DNA from: Streptomyces mangrovisoli
Lineage (GTDB): Bacteria > Actinomycetota > Actinomycetes > Streptomycetales > Streptomycetaceae
Assembly: GCF_000974985.2 (NCBI RefSeq)
Contig: NZ_LAVA02000047.1
Location: forward strand, 16,110-80,109
Direction of reading: 5' to 3'
Length of the DNA stretch: 64,000 bases
In this document: piece by piece, positions 51,016 through 60,600 of the stretch
How the letters are laid out: each line of letters begins with the position of its first letter
How positions within the stretch are numbered: position 1 is the first letter of the stretch
Position numbers and translations under genes: made by a program
The notes under the pieces: generated by a model
Database searches by the model: none
What the model was told of the DNA's origin: nothing
What the model saw: the letters and a program-made list of their open reading frames with translations, nothing else

Positions 51016-51163
51016 GGGTTGCTCGCGCCCCTTTACCTGTGAGAACCGGGCCGGCCGGCCCGGGGCTCCAGGCTAGCGCGGGCCGCGCCGCCGCAACTCG
51101 CGCATTCCTCCGCATGCGCGAAGGGCGCCCCGCCGCACACCCGGGCGGCACTCCTCGCACGCA

Positions 51164-51196
51164 CGAAGGGCGCCCCCTGCCCGGGGGCGCCCTTCG
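51164..51196 (-). terminator. Strong hairpin downstream of the NPRRT small gene
   Basis: Perfect 13-bp arms CGAAGGGCGCCCC (51164-51176) and GGGGCGCCCTTCG (51184-51196), 7-base loop. A third CGAAGGGCGCCCC copy occurs at 51119-51131. Confidence 0.8.
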
Positions 51197-51251
51197 GTGT
51201 CCTGCCGGTGCCCGCCCCGCCTGCGTGAACGAGGGGTGGCGTCGCCGCGTA

Positions 51252-51440
51252 CTACGGAGCGACGGAGGAGGTCACCGGGACCTCCTGGAGCATGGTGCGC
51301 CGCGGGTTGGCGGTCTGCGCGGGGAGGTCGAGAGAGTGTTCCGGCTGTTCCTGGACGCGCAGCACCTCGGCGTCGTCGAGGTGGGCCAGCGTCGTGCGCC
51401 GCGGGTTGGCTATGTTCCGGAACATCATGGTCGTCTTCAC
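51252..51440 (-). CDS. Small protein with duplicated NPRRT motif, unrecognised
   Basis: I do not recognise a family. From the GTG at 51440 it has 62 residues; ATGs at 51428 and 51425 give 58 or 57, and ATGs at 51491 and 51512 would give longer forms. No start has a strong ribosome site. The sequence holds two copies of ANPRRT[T/M]L, 33 residues apart (ANPRRTTLAHLDDAEVLRV and ANPRRTMLQEVP). They are encoded by an identical 14-base block (51295-51308 and 51394-51407). No signal peptide or Cys. Own unit: a terminator follows, and the divergent conservon lies upstream. It could be a peptide precursor or a small regulator; this is inference. Confidence 0.55.
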   Translation of the reverse strand: MKTTMMFRNIANPRRTTLAHLDDAEVLRVQEQPEHSLDLPAQTANPRRTMLQEVPVTSSVAP

Positions 51441-52006
51441 GGTTGTACTCGACCCCGAGGTGTGTTGAGGGTTGACAGAGTGGGCACTCATGTAAAGCGT
51501 CAGGCTAAACATGCAATTCCCTGGCAAAGCCCTGAACTCCCGGCGATCCGCATGTGAGTTTGCTCACTGCGTTGAGCACAAAAAGGGCATATCGCCCGAG
51601 CAACCCCTGCCTCCGAAACGGACATTGGCCCCCTGAAGACACCATTCCGCTCCGGATCTTGGCACCTTAGGTAACGAGTTGCTTACTGGAACTCGCGGGC
51701 TTTCGTCCCTTTTGCGGGAGATCCGCCTCCACCCCAGGTAACCCGTCACTCACGTGATGTCACCAAGGTCACAGCTCGGCTCATGGCCCTTGTTGGAGAT
51801 CCTGCACTGTGCTGGAATTCCACGGACCGCCGCTGGATCGAGCCGGCGCGCAGGGGGCGCGATTCAGCGCCGAGTGGCGGCTGGACGGGGGAAGCAGCGC
51901 CGGTCACTCACGACCACCCAGGGGAGCTTCACCCGCTCCCCACAACGCCGACACCGTGTCCCTCCCTTCATACGGAGGGGCGCCTGGTCCAGAGGTTGCG
52001 ACGCTA
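51441..52006. other. Intergenic region upstream of cvn1
   Basis: 566 bp between the small gene and cvnA1. It is less GC-rich than the coding regions (around 51540-51760) and presumably carries divergent promoters. Short palindromic elements such as GTAACGAGTTGCTTAC near 51671 are visible, but I cannot assign any. The frame of cvnA1 is open back to 51809, but the coding signature there is weak. Confidence 0.5.
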
Positions 52007-55000
52007 GTGCAGGGACGTTTCAAGAGGGATGGCAGCGCTTCGGCAGAGCCGGAGCCGCACGGCGGGACCGACCGCGGTTCCTCGCCCCAGCACGCCCAGA
52101 ACCCGGGCCAGGCCCCATCGGGTGACGGCGGTGAGCGCTCAGCGCTCCCCGGCGCCTCCGCGGCCGGCTCGGGCTCCCAGGGCCCGACATCACCGCCCAA
52201 GCCGACGAGGACGCCGAGCGGCCCCGGCTCGCGCATGGCGCTGCGCAACTGGCGCATCTCCACGCGCCTGGTCTCGCTGCTCGCGCTCCCGGTCGTTGCG
52301 GCCACGTCGCTCGGCGCGCTGCGCATCAGCGACTCCATCACCGACATCCAGCAGCTCGACAACATGCAGCTGCTGACCGACATGACCAAGCAGGCCACCG
52401 AACTGGCCCAGGCGCTCCAGGACGAGCGCGACCAGTCGGCCGGTCCGCTGGCCAACGGCGGCAACGCCAAGACCGACTACACGGTCCAGGGTCTGTGGAA
52501 GAAGACCGACACCGCGGCGACCAACTTCGACAACGCTGCCGAGGAGATCGACGCCTCCAGCAAGGACGGCAACCTCCAGGGCGTCCGCGACAACATCGTC
52601 GGCATCGTCGCCGACCTGGACGACCTGGCGAAGGTCCGCGACGCGGCCTTCTCGTCCAAGGAGAACTCCTCGCAGACGGTGGAGTCGTACCACCGCCTGA
52701 TCACTCAGCTGATCGACCTCTCGCAGGACATCGCCGAGGCGACCAGCAACCCCGAGATGATCCAGCGCACCCGTGCGCTGGCGGCGTTCTCCACCGCCAA
52801 GGAGTACGCCTCCGTGCAGCGCGCCGTGATCGCGGCCGCCCTGCCGTCGAACAACACCTCGTTCGGCGACCTGTCGGAGAACGACCGCCTCTACGGCCAG
52901 GCGGCCTACGACAGCGAGAACTCCGAGCTCAACATCTTCCAGACGATCTACGGCTCGTCGAGCGCCGCGGCGCTCATGGCCCCGATCGACGAGAGCAACC
53001 CCCAGATCGAGGCCTCGGACACCTACGCCAAGCGCGCGCTGTCCAAGGGCGGTCTGCACACGCTCGACAAGCGGTCCTACCGCGACTGGGTCGACGACAG
53101 CACCAACAAGATCACCCAGATGCAGAAGATCGAGCACACGCTGCTCGAGGGCATGCAGCAGAAGGCCCGCGAGCTGAGGAACGCCTCGGAGCGCGAGGCG
53201 ATCATCTCCGGTGTCCTGATCCTGCTGGTGCTCGGTGTCTCCCTCGTCGGCGCCTTCATCGTGGCCCGAGGCATGATCCGCTCGCTGCGCCGCCTCCAGG
53301 AGACCGCCACCCGCGTCGCCCAGGACCGCCTGCCCGAGCTGGTCAAGCAGCTGTCCGAGTCCGACCCGCAGGACGTCGACACGTCCGTGGAGTCGGTCGG
53401 TGTGCACTCCCGGGACGAGATCGGCCGCGTGGCCGCGGCCTTCGACGACGTGCACCGCGAGGCCGTCCGCCTCGCCGCCGAGCAGGCCCTTCTGCGGGGC
53501 AACGTCAACGCGATGTTCACCAACCTCTCGCGCCGCTCCCAGGGCCTCATCCAGCGTCAGCTCTCGCTCATCTCCGAACTGGAGTCCCGCGAGGCCGACC
53601 CGGACCAGCTGTCCTCGCTGTTCAAGCTCGACCACCTCGCGACGCGTATGCGCCGTAACGGTGAAAACCTTCTCGTCCTCGCCGGTGAAGAGCCGGGCCG
53701 CCGCTGGACCCGCCCGGTCCCGCTGGTCGACGTCCTGCGCGCCGCCGCCTCCGAGGTGGAGCAGTACGAGCGCATCGAACTGGCCGCCGTGCCGACGACC
53801 GAGGTCGCCGGCCGCGTGGTCAACGACCTCGTGCACCTCCTCGCCGAGCTGCTCGAGAACGCGACCTCGTTCTCCTCGCCGCAGACCAAGGTCAAGGTGA
53901 CCGGTCACGCGCTGCCCGACGGCCGCGTGCTGATCGAGATCCACGACACCGGCATCGGCCTCTCCCCCGAGGACCTCGCGGCGATCAACGAGCGGCTCGC
54001 CTCGCCGCCCACCGTGGACGTCTCGGTCTCCCGCCGCATGGGTCTGTTCGTGGTCGGTCGTCTGTCGCAGCGCCACGGCATCCGCATCCAGCTCCGCCCG
54101 TCCGACTCCGGTGGTACGACCGCGCTGGTCATGCTGCCCGTGGACGTCGCCCAGGGCGGCAAGAAGCCCGCGGGCAAGCCCGGCGCCCCCGCCTCCTCCG
54201 GCGGTCCGGCCGCCGCGCAGGCCGCGGCCGGTGCCGCTGCCGCCCGTCGCGGTGGCGGCGCCGGCGGTGGCCTGGCCGCCGCTCTCGGCGGTGGCGCGGC
54301 CGGTGCGGCCGCGGGCGGTGGCGGTGGCGGGCGTCTCAACCCCGGTGCCACGCGTGGACAGGTCGGTTCCGGTCAGGGCCCGCGGGCCGCACTGCCCGGC
54401 GCGGGCAACCGTCCCGGCGCTCCGGGCGGCCAGCGTGGACCGCAGGGTCCGGGCGCGGCGCCGCAGCAGGGCCGCACCCCGGCCGGCGCGGGCGCCGGCG
54501 GCTACGGCCAGGCTCCGGCCGCGCCGCAGAACTTCCAGGCGAACGGCGGCCAGCAGGACGCCTTCGGCGGCCAGGGCCGCGGCCAGGACTCGTTCGGCGG
54601 CAACCGTCAGGACTCGTTCAGCGGCTTCGGCAACCAGCGCGGGCCGGCGGCCCAGCGTGGCAACGCCGGCGGGGACCAGAACCGTCAGCCGCAGCTCCCG
54701 CCGCGTGGCGGGGCCCGGGCCGAGCTGCCCGGCGGAGCCGACCAGCAGGCCGTGACCTGGGGCACCGACGGTGTCGGCCAGGCCCGCGGTCCGCTGGACG
54801 CCCCGCGCGGCCACGACGAGCGGGACGCGTCCCAGACCGCGGCGATGCCCCGCATCGACGACCGGCAGGGTCCGGGCTCCACGTCCGAGATACCCCGGGT
54901 CGACCCCGGTCACGTCCAGGGTGTCCACAGCACGGGCCAGTTCCCGCGCCCGGACTTCGGCGCCCAGCGCCAGGACATGAACTCCGGCCAGAACACCGGC

Positions 55001-55792
55001 CAGTTCGTCCGCCCCGACGTGTACGGCACGTCCGCGCAGCAGAACGGCTCCACCACGGGCCAGTTCGCCGCTCCGCAGGCGTACGACGCAAGCTCCACCG
55101 GACAGTTCGCCACTCCCGGGTACGACGCCGGCGCCACGGGGCAGCACGCCCTGCCGAGCCAGCAGGACCCGCTGAACCCGGCGAACACCGGCCAGTTCCA
55201 GCGTCCGCCGCTCAATGGCGGGCGTCCCGGGGCCGACCTGGGCGCCCAGCGTCCGCAGGCCCCGCAGCGTGCCGCCCACCAGGAGCCCGAGGCGCTGCCT
55301 CCGGCGACGGGCGCGGGCGACATGCGCACTCCGCTCTACGACACGCTCGAGACCAACTGGTTCCGCGGTGGACAGCAGAACGGGCAGCAGGCCGACAACG
55401 GCTCCGCTCCCGCCCCTGCCGTCCCCTCGCAGCCGCAGGCACCGGCGGCGGCCCCCACGCCTCCGTCGGCTCCTGCCGCTCCGCGGCGCCCGGCGGCCAC
55501 GAGCTGGCGGACCTCGCCGAACGACGATCTCGTCCGGCAGGCCGAGCGGGTCAGGCAGCCGGCCGCGGGTGGGGTCACCACCTCCGGCCTGCCGCGTCGG
55601 GTTCCCCGGGCCAACCTGGTCCCGGGCACGGCTCAGCAGCAGCAGCACCACACCGGTCCGCAGGTCTCGCGTGCGCCTGACGACGTTCGCGGCCGGCTGA
55701 CCAATCTTCGTCGGGGCATCGCACAGGGTCGGCAGGCCAACAACGGCCAGACCGGCAGCTTCCCCAGCCCCACTCACCAGCAGGAGCGTTAG
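52007..55792 (+). CDS. cvnA1: Conservon sensor histidine-kinase-like protein CvnA1
   Basis: Membrane sensor of a conservon, a signalling complex that includes a Ras-like GTPase. 1261 residues from the GTG at 52007 (VQGRFKRDGSASAEPEPHGG); AGAGG lies upstream. Membrane segments at about 88-106 and 399-425 flank an external nitrate-sensor-like helical domain. Next come a HAMP-like region and FKLDHLATRMRRNGENLLVL. The GHKL ATPase domain follows, with HLLAELLENAT (about 610), IHDTGIGLS (about 645) and MGLFVVGRL (about 678). From about 720 the protein is low-complexity Gly/Ala/Gln/Pro, with several TGQF motifs near 980-1070. The end has GGVTTSGLPRRVPRANLV and DDVRGRLTNLRRGIAQ, shared with CvnA2. 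The start is uncertain by some codons. Confidence 0.9.
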   Translation: MQGRFKRDGSASAEPEPHGGTDRGSSPQHAQNPGQAPSGDGGERSALPGASAAGSGSQGPTSPPKPTRTPSGPGSRMALRNWRISTRLVSLLALPVVAATSLGALRISDSITDIQQLDNMQLLTDMTKQATELAQALQDERDQSAGPLANGGNAKTDYTVQGLWKKTDTAATNFDNAAEEIDASSKDGNLQGVRDNIVGIVADLDDLAKVRDAAFSSKENSSQTVESYHRLITQLIDLSQDIAEATSNPEMIQRTRALAAFSTAKEYASVQRAVIAAALPSNNTSFGDLSENDRLYGQAAYDSENSELNIFQTIYGSSSAAALMAPIDESNPQIEASDTYAKRALSKGGLHTLDKRSYRDWVDDSTNKITQMQKIEHTLLEGMQQKARELRNASEREAIISGVLILLVLGVSLVGAFIVARGMIRSLRRLQETATRVAQDRLPELVKQLSESDPQDVDTSVESVGVHSRDEIGRVAAAFDDVHREAVRLAAEQALLRGNVNAMFTNLSRRSQGLIQRQLSLISELESREADPDQLSSLFKLDHLATRMRRNGENLLVLAGEEPGRRWTRPVPLVDVLRAAASEVEQYERIELAAVPTTEVAGRVVNDLVHLLAELLENATSFSSPQTKVKVTGHALPDGRVLIEIHDTGIGLSPEDLAAINERLASPPTVDVSVSRRMGLFVVGRLSQRHGIRIQLRPSDSGGTTALVMLPVDVAQGGKKPAGKPGAPASSGGPAAAQAAAGAAAARRGGGAGGGLAAALGGGAAGAAAGGGGGGRLNPGATRGQVGSGQGPRAALPGAGNRPGAPGGQRGPQGPGAAPQQGRTPAGAGAGGYGQAPAAPQNFQANGGQQDAFGGQGRGQDSFGGNRQDSFSGFGNQRGPAAQRGNAGGDQNRQPQLPPRGGARAELPGGADQQAVTWGTDGVGQARGPLDAPRGHDERDASQTAAMPRIDDRQGPGSTSEIPRVDPGHVQGVHSTGQFPRPDFGAQRQDMNSGQNTGQFVRPDVYGTSAQQNGSTTGQFAAPQAYDASSTGQFATPGYDAGATGQHALPSQQDPLNPANTGQFQRPPLNGGRPGADLGAQRPQAPQRAAHQEPEALPPATGAGDMRTPLYDTLETNWFRGGQQNGQQADNGSAPAPAVPSQPQAPAAAPTPPSAPAAPRRPAATSWRTSPNDDLVRQAERVRQPAAGGVTTSGLPRRVPRANLVPGTAQQQQHHTGPQVSRAPDDVRGRLTNLRRGIAQGRQANNGQTGSFPSPTHQQER

Positions 55793-56215
55793 TTGAGCCA
55801 GATGAGCCAGGCGGCACAGAACCTCAACTGGTTGATAACCAACTTCGTGGACAACACCCCAGGGGTGTCCCACACCGTCGTCGTGTCCGCCGACGGTCTC
55901 CTTCTGGCGATGTCGGAAGGCTTCCCGCGCGACCGTGCAGACCAGTTGGCGGCCGTCGCATCCGGACTCACCTCGCTGACCGCGGGTGCGTCCCGGATCT
56001 TCGAGGGCGGCAACGTGGCGCAGACGGTCGTCGAGATGGAGAGGGGCTTCCTGTTCCTCATGTCCGTCTCGGACGGCTCGTCCCTCGCCGTGCTGGCGCA
56101 CCCGGAGTGCGACATCGGCCTCGTCGGCTACGAGATGGCGCTGCTCGTCGACCGTGCAGGTGCGGTCCTCACCCCGGATCTGCGCGCCGAGCTTCAGGGA
56201 AGCCTGCTTCACTGA
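55793..56215 (+). CDS. cvnB1: Conservon roadblock/LC7 protein CvnB1
   Basis: Roadblock/LC7 family protein, a small alpha-beta fold that binds Ras-like GTPases and likely acts as a GAP-like or scaffold partner of CvnD. 140 residues from the TTG at 55793, which has AGGAG six bases before it; the ATG at 55802 is the alternative and gives MSQAAQNLNWLITNFVDNTP. Core: GVSHTVVVSADGLLLAMSEG and DQLAAVASGLTSLTAGASRI. It follows the cvnA1 stop directly. The paralogue cvnB2 is about 90% identical by eye. Confidence 0.93.
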   Translation: MSQMSQAAQNLNWLITNFVDNTPGVSHTVVVSADGLLLAMSEGFPRDRADQLAAVASGLTSLTAGASRIFEGGNVAQTVVEMERGFLFLMSVSDGSSLAVLAHPECDIGLVGYEMALLVDRAGAVLTPDLRAELQGSLLH

Positions 56216-56356
56216 CCGGCTGGAAGAAGTCTCCTTCATCCACCGGCTCCGGATCCACCCATCTCACGAAATCACCGTCCGGCCGCCACAATCCCCCCAC
56301 CGGCCCCGACGGACGGCACGACTGACCGAGCACATGCTGTCCCGCCCGGAGGATTC

Positions 56357-56755
56357 ATGACCCCGCCCACCGCCCATCATGATCCGTACGCCGAGTCGTA
56401 CGGGGACGAGGGCGACCAGCCGCTGGTCCGTCCGTACGCGATGACCGGCGGCCGGACCCGGCCGCGCTACCAGCTCGCCATCGAGGCCCTGATCAGCACC
56501 ACGGCCGACCCGGCGGCGCTCATGGGGCTCCTCCCGGAGCACCAGCGCATCTGCCATCTGTGCCGTGAGGTGAAATCGGTAGCCGAAGTCTCGGCACTGC
56601 TGGGCATGCCGCTCGGTGTGGCCCGGATCCTCGTTGCCGACCTCGCCGAGGCCGGCCTGGTCGCCATCCATCAGCCGGGTGGCGACGAGAACAACGGCGG
56701 CGCACCGGACGTGACGCTGCTCGAAAGGGTGCTCAGTGGACTTCGCAAGCTCTGA
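56357..56755 (+). CDS. cvnC1: Conservon DUF742 protein CvnC1
   Basis: 132 residues from the ATG at 56357, with GGAGG five bases upstream. The core LVRPYAMTGGRTRPRYQLAI and the helix-turn-helix-like PLGVARILVADLAEAGLVAI are the DUF742 signature, ending LLERVLSGLRKL. DUF742 proteins are a standing third member of conservons; the role is unknown, and the winged-helix look suggests interaction with CvnD or DNA. The last 20 bp overlap cvnD1. The 141-bp gap after cvnB1 holds no gene that I can support. Confidence 0.92.
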   Translation: MTPPTAHHDPYAESYGDEGDQPLVRPYAMTGGRTRPRYQLAIEALISTTADPAALMGLLPEHQRICHLCREVKSVAEVSALLGMPLGVARILVADLAEAGLVAIHQPGGDENNGGAPDVTLLERVLSGLRKL

Positions 56756-57311
56756 CGGAGGACGTGCCACCACCTCCGCGAAGATCGTGGTGGCGGGCGG
56801 CTTCGGCGTGGGCAAGACCACGTTCGTAGGCGCGGTCTCCGAGATCAACCCGCTGCGCACGGAGGCCGTGATGACGTCCGCGAGCGCGGGCATCGACGAC
56901 CTCACCCACACCGGGGACAAGACCACCACCACGGTGGCCATGGACTTCGGCCGTATCACGCTGGACCAGGACCTGATCCTGTACCTGTTCGGCACGCCCG
57001 GCCAGGACCGGTTCTGGTTCATGTGGGACGACCTGGTGCGCGGTGCCATCGGCGCGGTGGTGCTCGTGGACACCCGGCGTCTGGCCGACTGCTTCCCCGC
57101 GGTCGACTACTTCGAGAACAGCGGCCTGCCGTTCGTCATCGCCCTCAACGGCTTCGACGGCAACCAGCCGTACCAGCCCGACGAGGTGCGCGAGGCGCTC
57201 CAGATCGGACCGGACACCCCGATCATCACCACGGACGCCCGGCACCGCGCCGACGCCAAGAGCGCGCTCATCACGCTCGTCGAGCACGCCCTCATGGCGC
57301 GCCTGCGGTAG
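56736..57311 (+). CDS. cvnD1: Conservon Ras-like GTPase CvnD1
   Basis: 191 residues from the GTG at 56736, overlapping cvnC1 by 20 bp. Small GTPase: P-loop GGFGVGKTTF (21-30), switch region AGIDDLTHTGDKTTTTVAMD, G3-like LFGTPGQDRF. The G4 motif is NGFD, where Ras has NKxD, a usual variant in this family. It is nearly the same protein as CvnD2, and its last 239 bp of coding sequence match cvnD2 without a single difference. Probably membrane-associated through CvnA and CvnB. Confidence 0.94.
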   Translation: MDFASSDGGRATTSAKIVVAGGFGVGKTTFVGAVSEINPLRTEAVMTSASAGIDDLTHTGDKTTTTVAMDFGRITLDQDLILYLFGTPGQDRFWFMWDDLVRGAIGAVVLVDTRRLADCFPAVDYFENSGLPFVIALNGFDGNQPYQPDEVREALQIGPDTPIITTDARHRADAKSALITLVEHALMARLR

Positions 57312-57690
57312 CACCAAATCAGCACTGCCGTACGGCAGTTGCCGTAGATGATCCGGAGCCGGCTGTGGCATTTGACACGGTCGGCTTCGGTGTTCATAAC
57401 GTTTCGGCAGAGGAATCGAGCGGTACCGCAACGCGTCGCGTTCAAGCGGTACCGCTCCGTCCACCTTGCCCTCGCTTTTTGATGCGCCTCGCTCTTTATG
57501 ACCGTTTTATGTGGGGCTTACATCACACGGAATCTGCCCTTCCTCATGTTTGGAAGAGCGCACACCGACATGCTGGAATGCCTGAACTGCCCAATAGTCG
57601 ACGACGTACTGAGAAGTGGTCTGCGACACACCGGGCTCTGAGAGACTGCGGCACGACGTAGGTGCCCGCCGCCGAGAGGTTGTTGGTCGA
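57312..57690. other. Intergenic region between conservons 1 and 2
   Basis: 379 bp with lower GC (57340-57560). A 16-bp perfect palindrome ACTGCCGTACGGCAGT lies at 57324-57339, just after cvnD1. No gene or clear promoter can be supported; a cvn2 promoter probably lies here. Confidence 0.55.
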
Positions 57691-60600
57691 GTGAGGCGAA
57701 GCAAGAACGGTCCCGAGCCGTCGGCACGGGGCAACTTCACCCCGCCGCCGCGCGGAGCGGCGCCCGCCCCTGTGCCCGGTTCCGAGCCGACGGCCCCACC
57801 CGCCCCGAGCGGTAGCCGTCTCTCGCCGCGCAACTGGCGGGTGCCCACAAGGCTGAACGCGATCCTGCTCATACCCGTGATCGTCGGCCTCGTCATGGGC
57901 GGCTTCCAGGTGAAGAGCTCGATCACCACCTGGCAGGACGCCGAGGACGCGGAGAACACCGCCCGCCTGGTGCGGGCGTCCCTCTCCTACGCCGACGCCC
58001 TCTACAACGAGCGTGACGCCACCGCCGCGCCGCTCCTCCAGGGCAAGGGCCAGAACAACTCCACCGTCGTGGCCGCCCGCAAGGCGACCGACCAGGCGGC
58101 GGACGCGTTCGACGAAGCCGCGCAGAACATGCCCGACAAGCCCGGCCTCGTGCGCCGGCTGAAGGTGTTCCGCTCCACCGAGCCCCAGCTCACGTCGCTG
58201 CGCGCGGCCGCGTACACCTCGAAGCTCACCGGTGTGCAGACCGAGGAGGGCTACGTCGCGGTCGCCCACCCCCTGATGGAGTTCGCCAACGAGCTCGGCC
58301 TGGGCACCGGCAACATCACCTCCTACGGCCGTACCGTCTACGCGATCTCGCTGACCAAGGCCGCGCTCTCGCTGGAGCGGTCGGTCGGCATGCACCTGCT
58401 GGTCAAGCCCGGCACCAGCAACGCGAGCCTCAACTCCCAGCGGGTCGCGCTGCTCTCCTACGCCTACCTCGAGGGCATCGCCGTCGAGGAGTACAACGGC
58501 GGTGGCACCCAGGCCGACGCGGACAAGCTGAAGACGCTCGAGGCCAAGGTGAAGACCCAGGCCGCCGCCATGGCGCAGCAGGCCGAGGCCAAGGACCCGA
58601 ACTACAAGGCCCCGCCGTCCAACCCGTCCAAGATGGTGGCGGCGCTGGCGCAGCTGCAGACCACCGACCCCAATGAGCGTGCGGTGCTCGCCCAGAGCGG
58701 CATCACCGCGCAGAACTGGTGGGCGGTCAACACCCTCAAGTACAACGCGTACCGCGAGATCGAGTCGGACATGGCCGACAAGGCGGTGAACGAGGCCGCA
58801 GGCATCGCCGCCGACGCCAAGACCTCCGCCTTCATCACCGGTGCCGCCGTCGTGATCGCCCTGCTCGCCGCGTTCATCCTGGCCGGCATGGTCGCCCGCC
58901 AGATGAGCCGCTCGATGCGCCAGCTGCGCAACGCCGCCTTCGGCATCGCCGAGCAGCGCCTGCCGATGCTGGTCGACCAGCTCTCGCGCACCGACCCCGG
59001 CCGGGTCGACACCCGGGTGGCGCCGATCCCGATCACCACCACCGACGAGATCGGCGAAGTCGCCCGCGCCTTCGACCAGGTCCACCGCGAGGCCGTCCGG
59101 CTCGCCGCCGAGCAGGCCCTGCTGCGGGGCAACATCAACGCGATCTTCACCAACCTCTCGCGCCGCAACCAGTCGCTGATCGAGGGCCAGCTGACCCTGA
59201 TCACCGACCTGGAGAACAACGAGGCCGACCCGGACCAGCTGGAGAACCTCTTCCGCCTGGACCACCTCGCGACCCGTATGCGCCGCAACGGCGAGAACCT
59301 CCTCGTCCTCGCCGGCGAGGAGCCCGGCCGCCGCTGGGACCAGCCGGTCCCGCTGGTCGACGTCCTGCGCGCCGCCTCCTCCGAGGTGGAGCAGTACGAG
59401 CGTGTCGAGCTCTCCGGCGTCCCGGAGGCCGAGATCCACGGCCGCGCCGTGACCGACCTCGTGCACCTGCTCGCCGAGCTGCTGGAGAACGCCACCACGT
59501 TCTCCTCCCCGCAGACCAAGGTCCGCGTCACCGCGACCCGTCTCCCCGACGGCCGCGTGATGATCGAGATCCACGACAAGGGCATCGGCCTGACCGCCGA
59601 GGACTTCGCGGACATCAACCACAAGCTGGCCAACCCGCCGACCGTGGACGCCGCGATCTCGCAGCGCATGGGTCTGTTCGTGGTCGGCCGGCTGTCCGAC
59701 CGGCACGGCATCCGGGTCCAGCTGCGCCCCTCGGGCGAGCAGGCCGGCACCACCTCGCTGGTCATGCTCCCCGACGCGATCACCCACGGTGGCGGTGGCG
59801 AACCGGTGCTGGACCGCGAGGAGTTCACGGTCTCGCAGATCATCCCGGAGCAGGGGTACCAGGGCGAGGACTTCAACCAGCCCGCACAGCCCCCGCTGCG
59901 CACCGCGGCCGAGCTCGGCTTCGACGACAGCCGCTACGAGGTCCCGGACGACATCCGCGACCTGAACCCCGTGGGCCGCTCCCTGATGCGCGAGGAGCGA
60001 CGGGCGGCTCTGGAGTCCCACTCGCACGGTGAACCGGCCGCACAGGCCCCTCAGGAGGCTCCTGAGGCGCCCGCCTACTCCGACTTCGACGCCCCCGCGG
60101 CGTACGACGGCGGTCAGAACGGTTACGAGGGTGGCCAGAACGGCTACGCCGGGGGCCAGAACGGCTTCCCCGAGCAGCAGAACGGCTACGACCCGCAGAC
60201 GGCGTACGACGAGCCGCAGGGCCCGTCGTACGAGGAGCCGTACTTCGGCGCGGGCGACGGACTGCCGCAGACCGACGCGTTCCCGTCGAACGGCGGCTAC
60301 CCGGACCCCGCGTACGCGGAGCCGGTCCACGAGGAGCCCGCGACGGCGCACGCCGCGGCGGGTGACACCTTCTCGGCGTACGACGAGCGGCGCTACCAGG
60401 ACGACTGGCCGCAGCAGGGCGGTTACCAGAACGGGTATCCGGACCAGTACGCTCCGGAAGCACCGTCCGCGCAGGCCAGTGACGTGCACGAGCGGGACCG
60501 CGTAGGCTTCGACCGACCGGGCCCGGCCCCTTCGGCGGTGCACGATCTGACCGAGGCCGGACTTCCGCGCCGCGGTGGCCCCGCGGCCGGCGGTTCGAAC

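Noticed and set aside
52190..56239. A 1349-codon minus-strand frame opposite cvnA1-cvnB1
   Set aside because: Opposite-strand shadow; repetitive Gly/Arg/Leu composition without domains.
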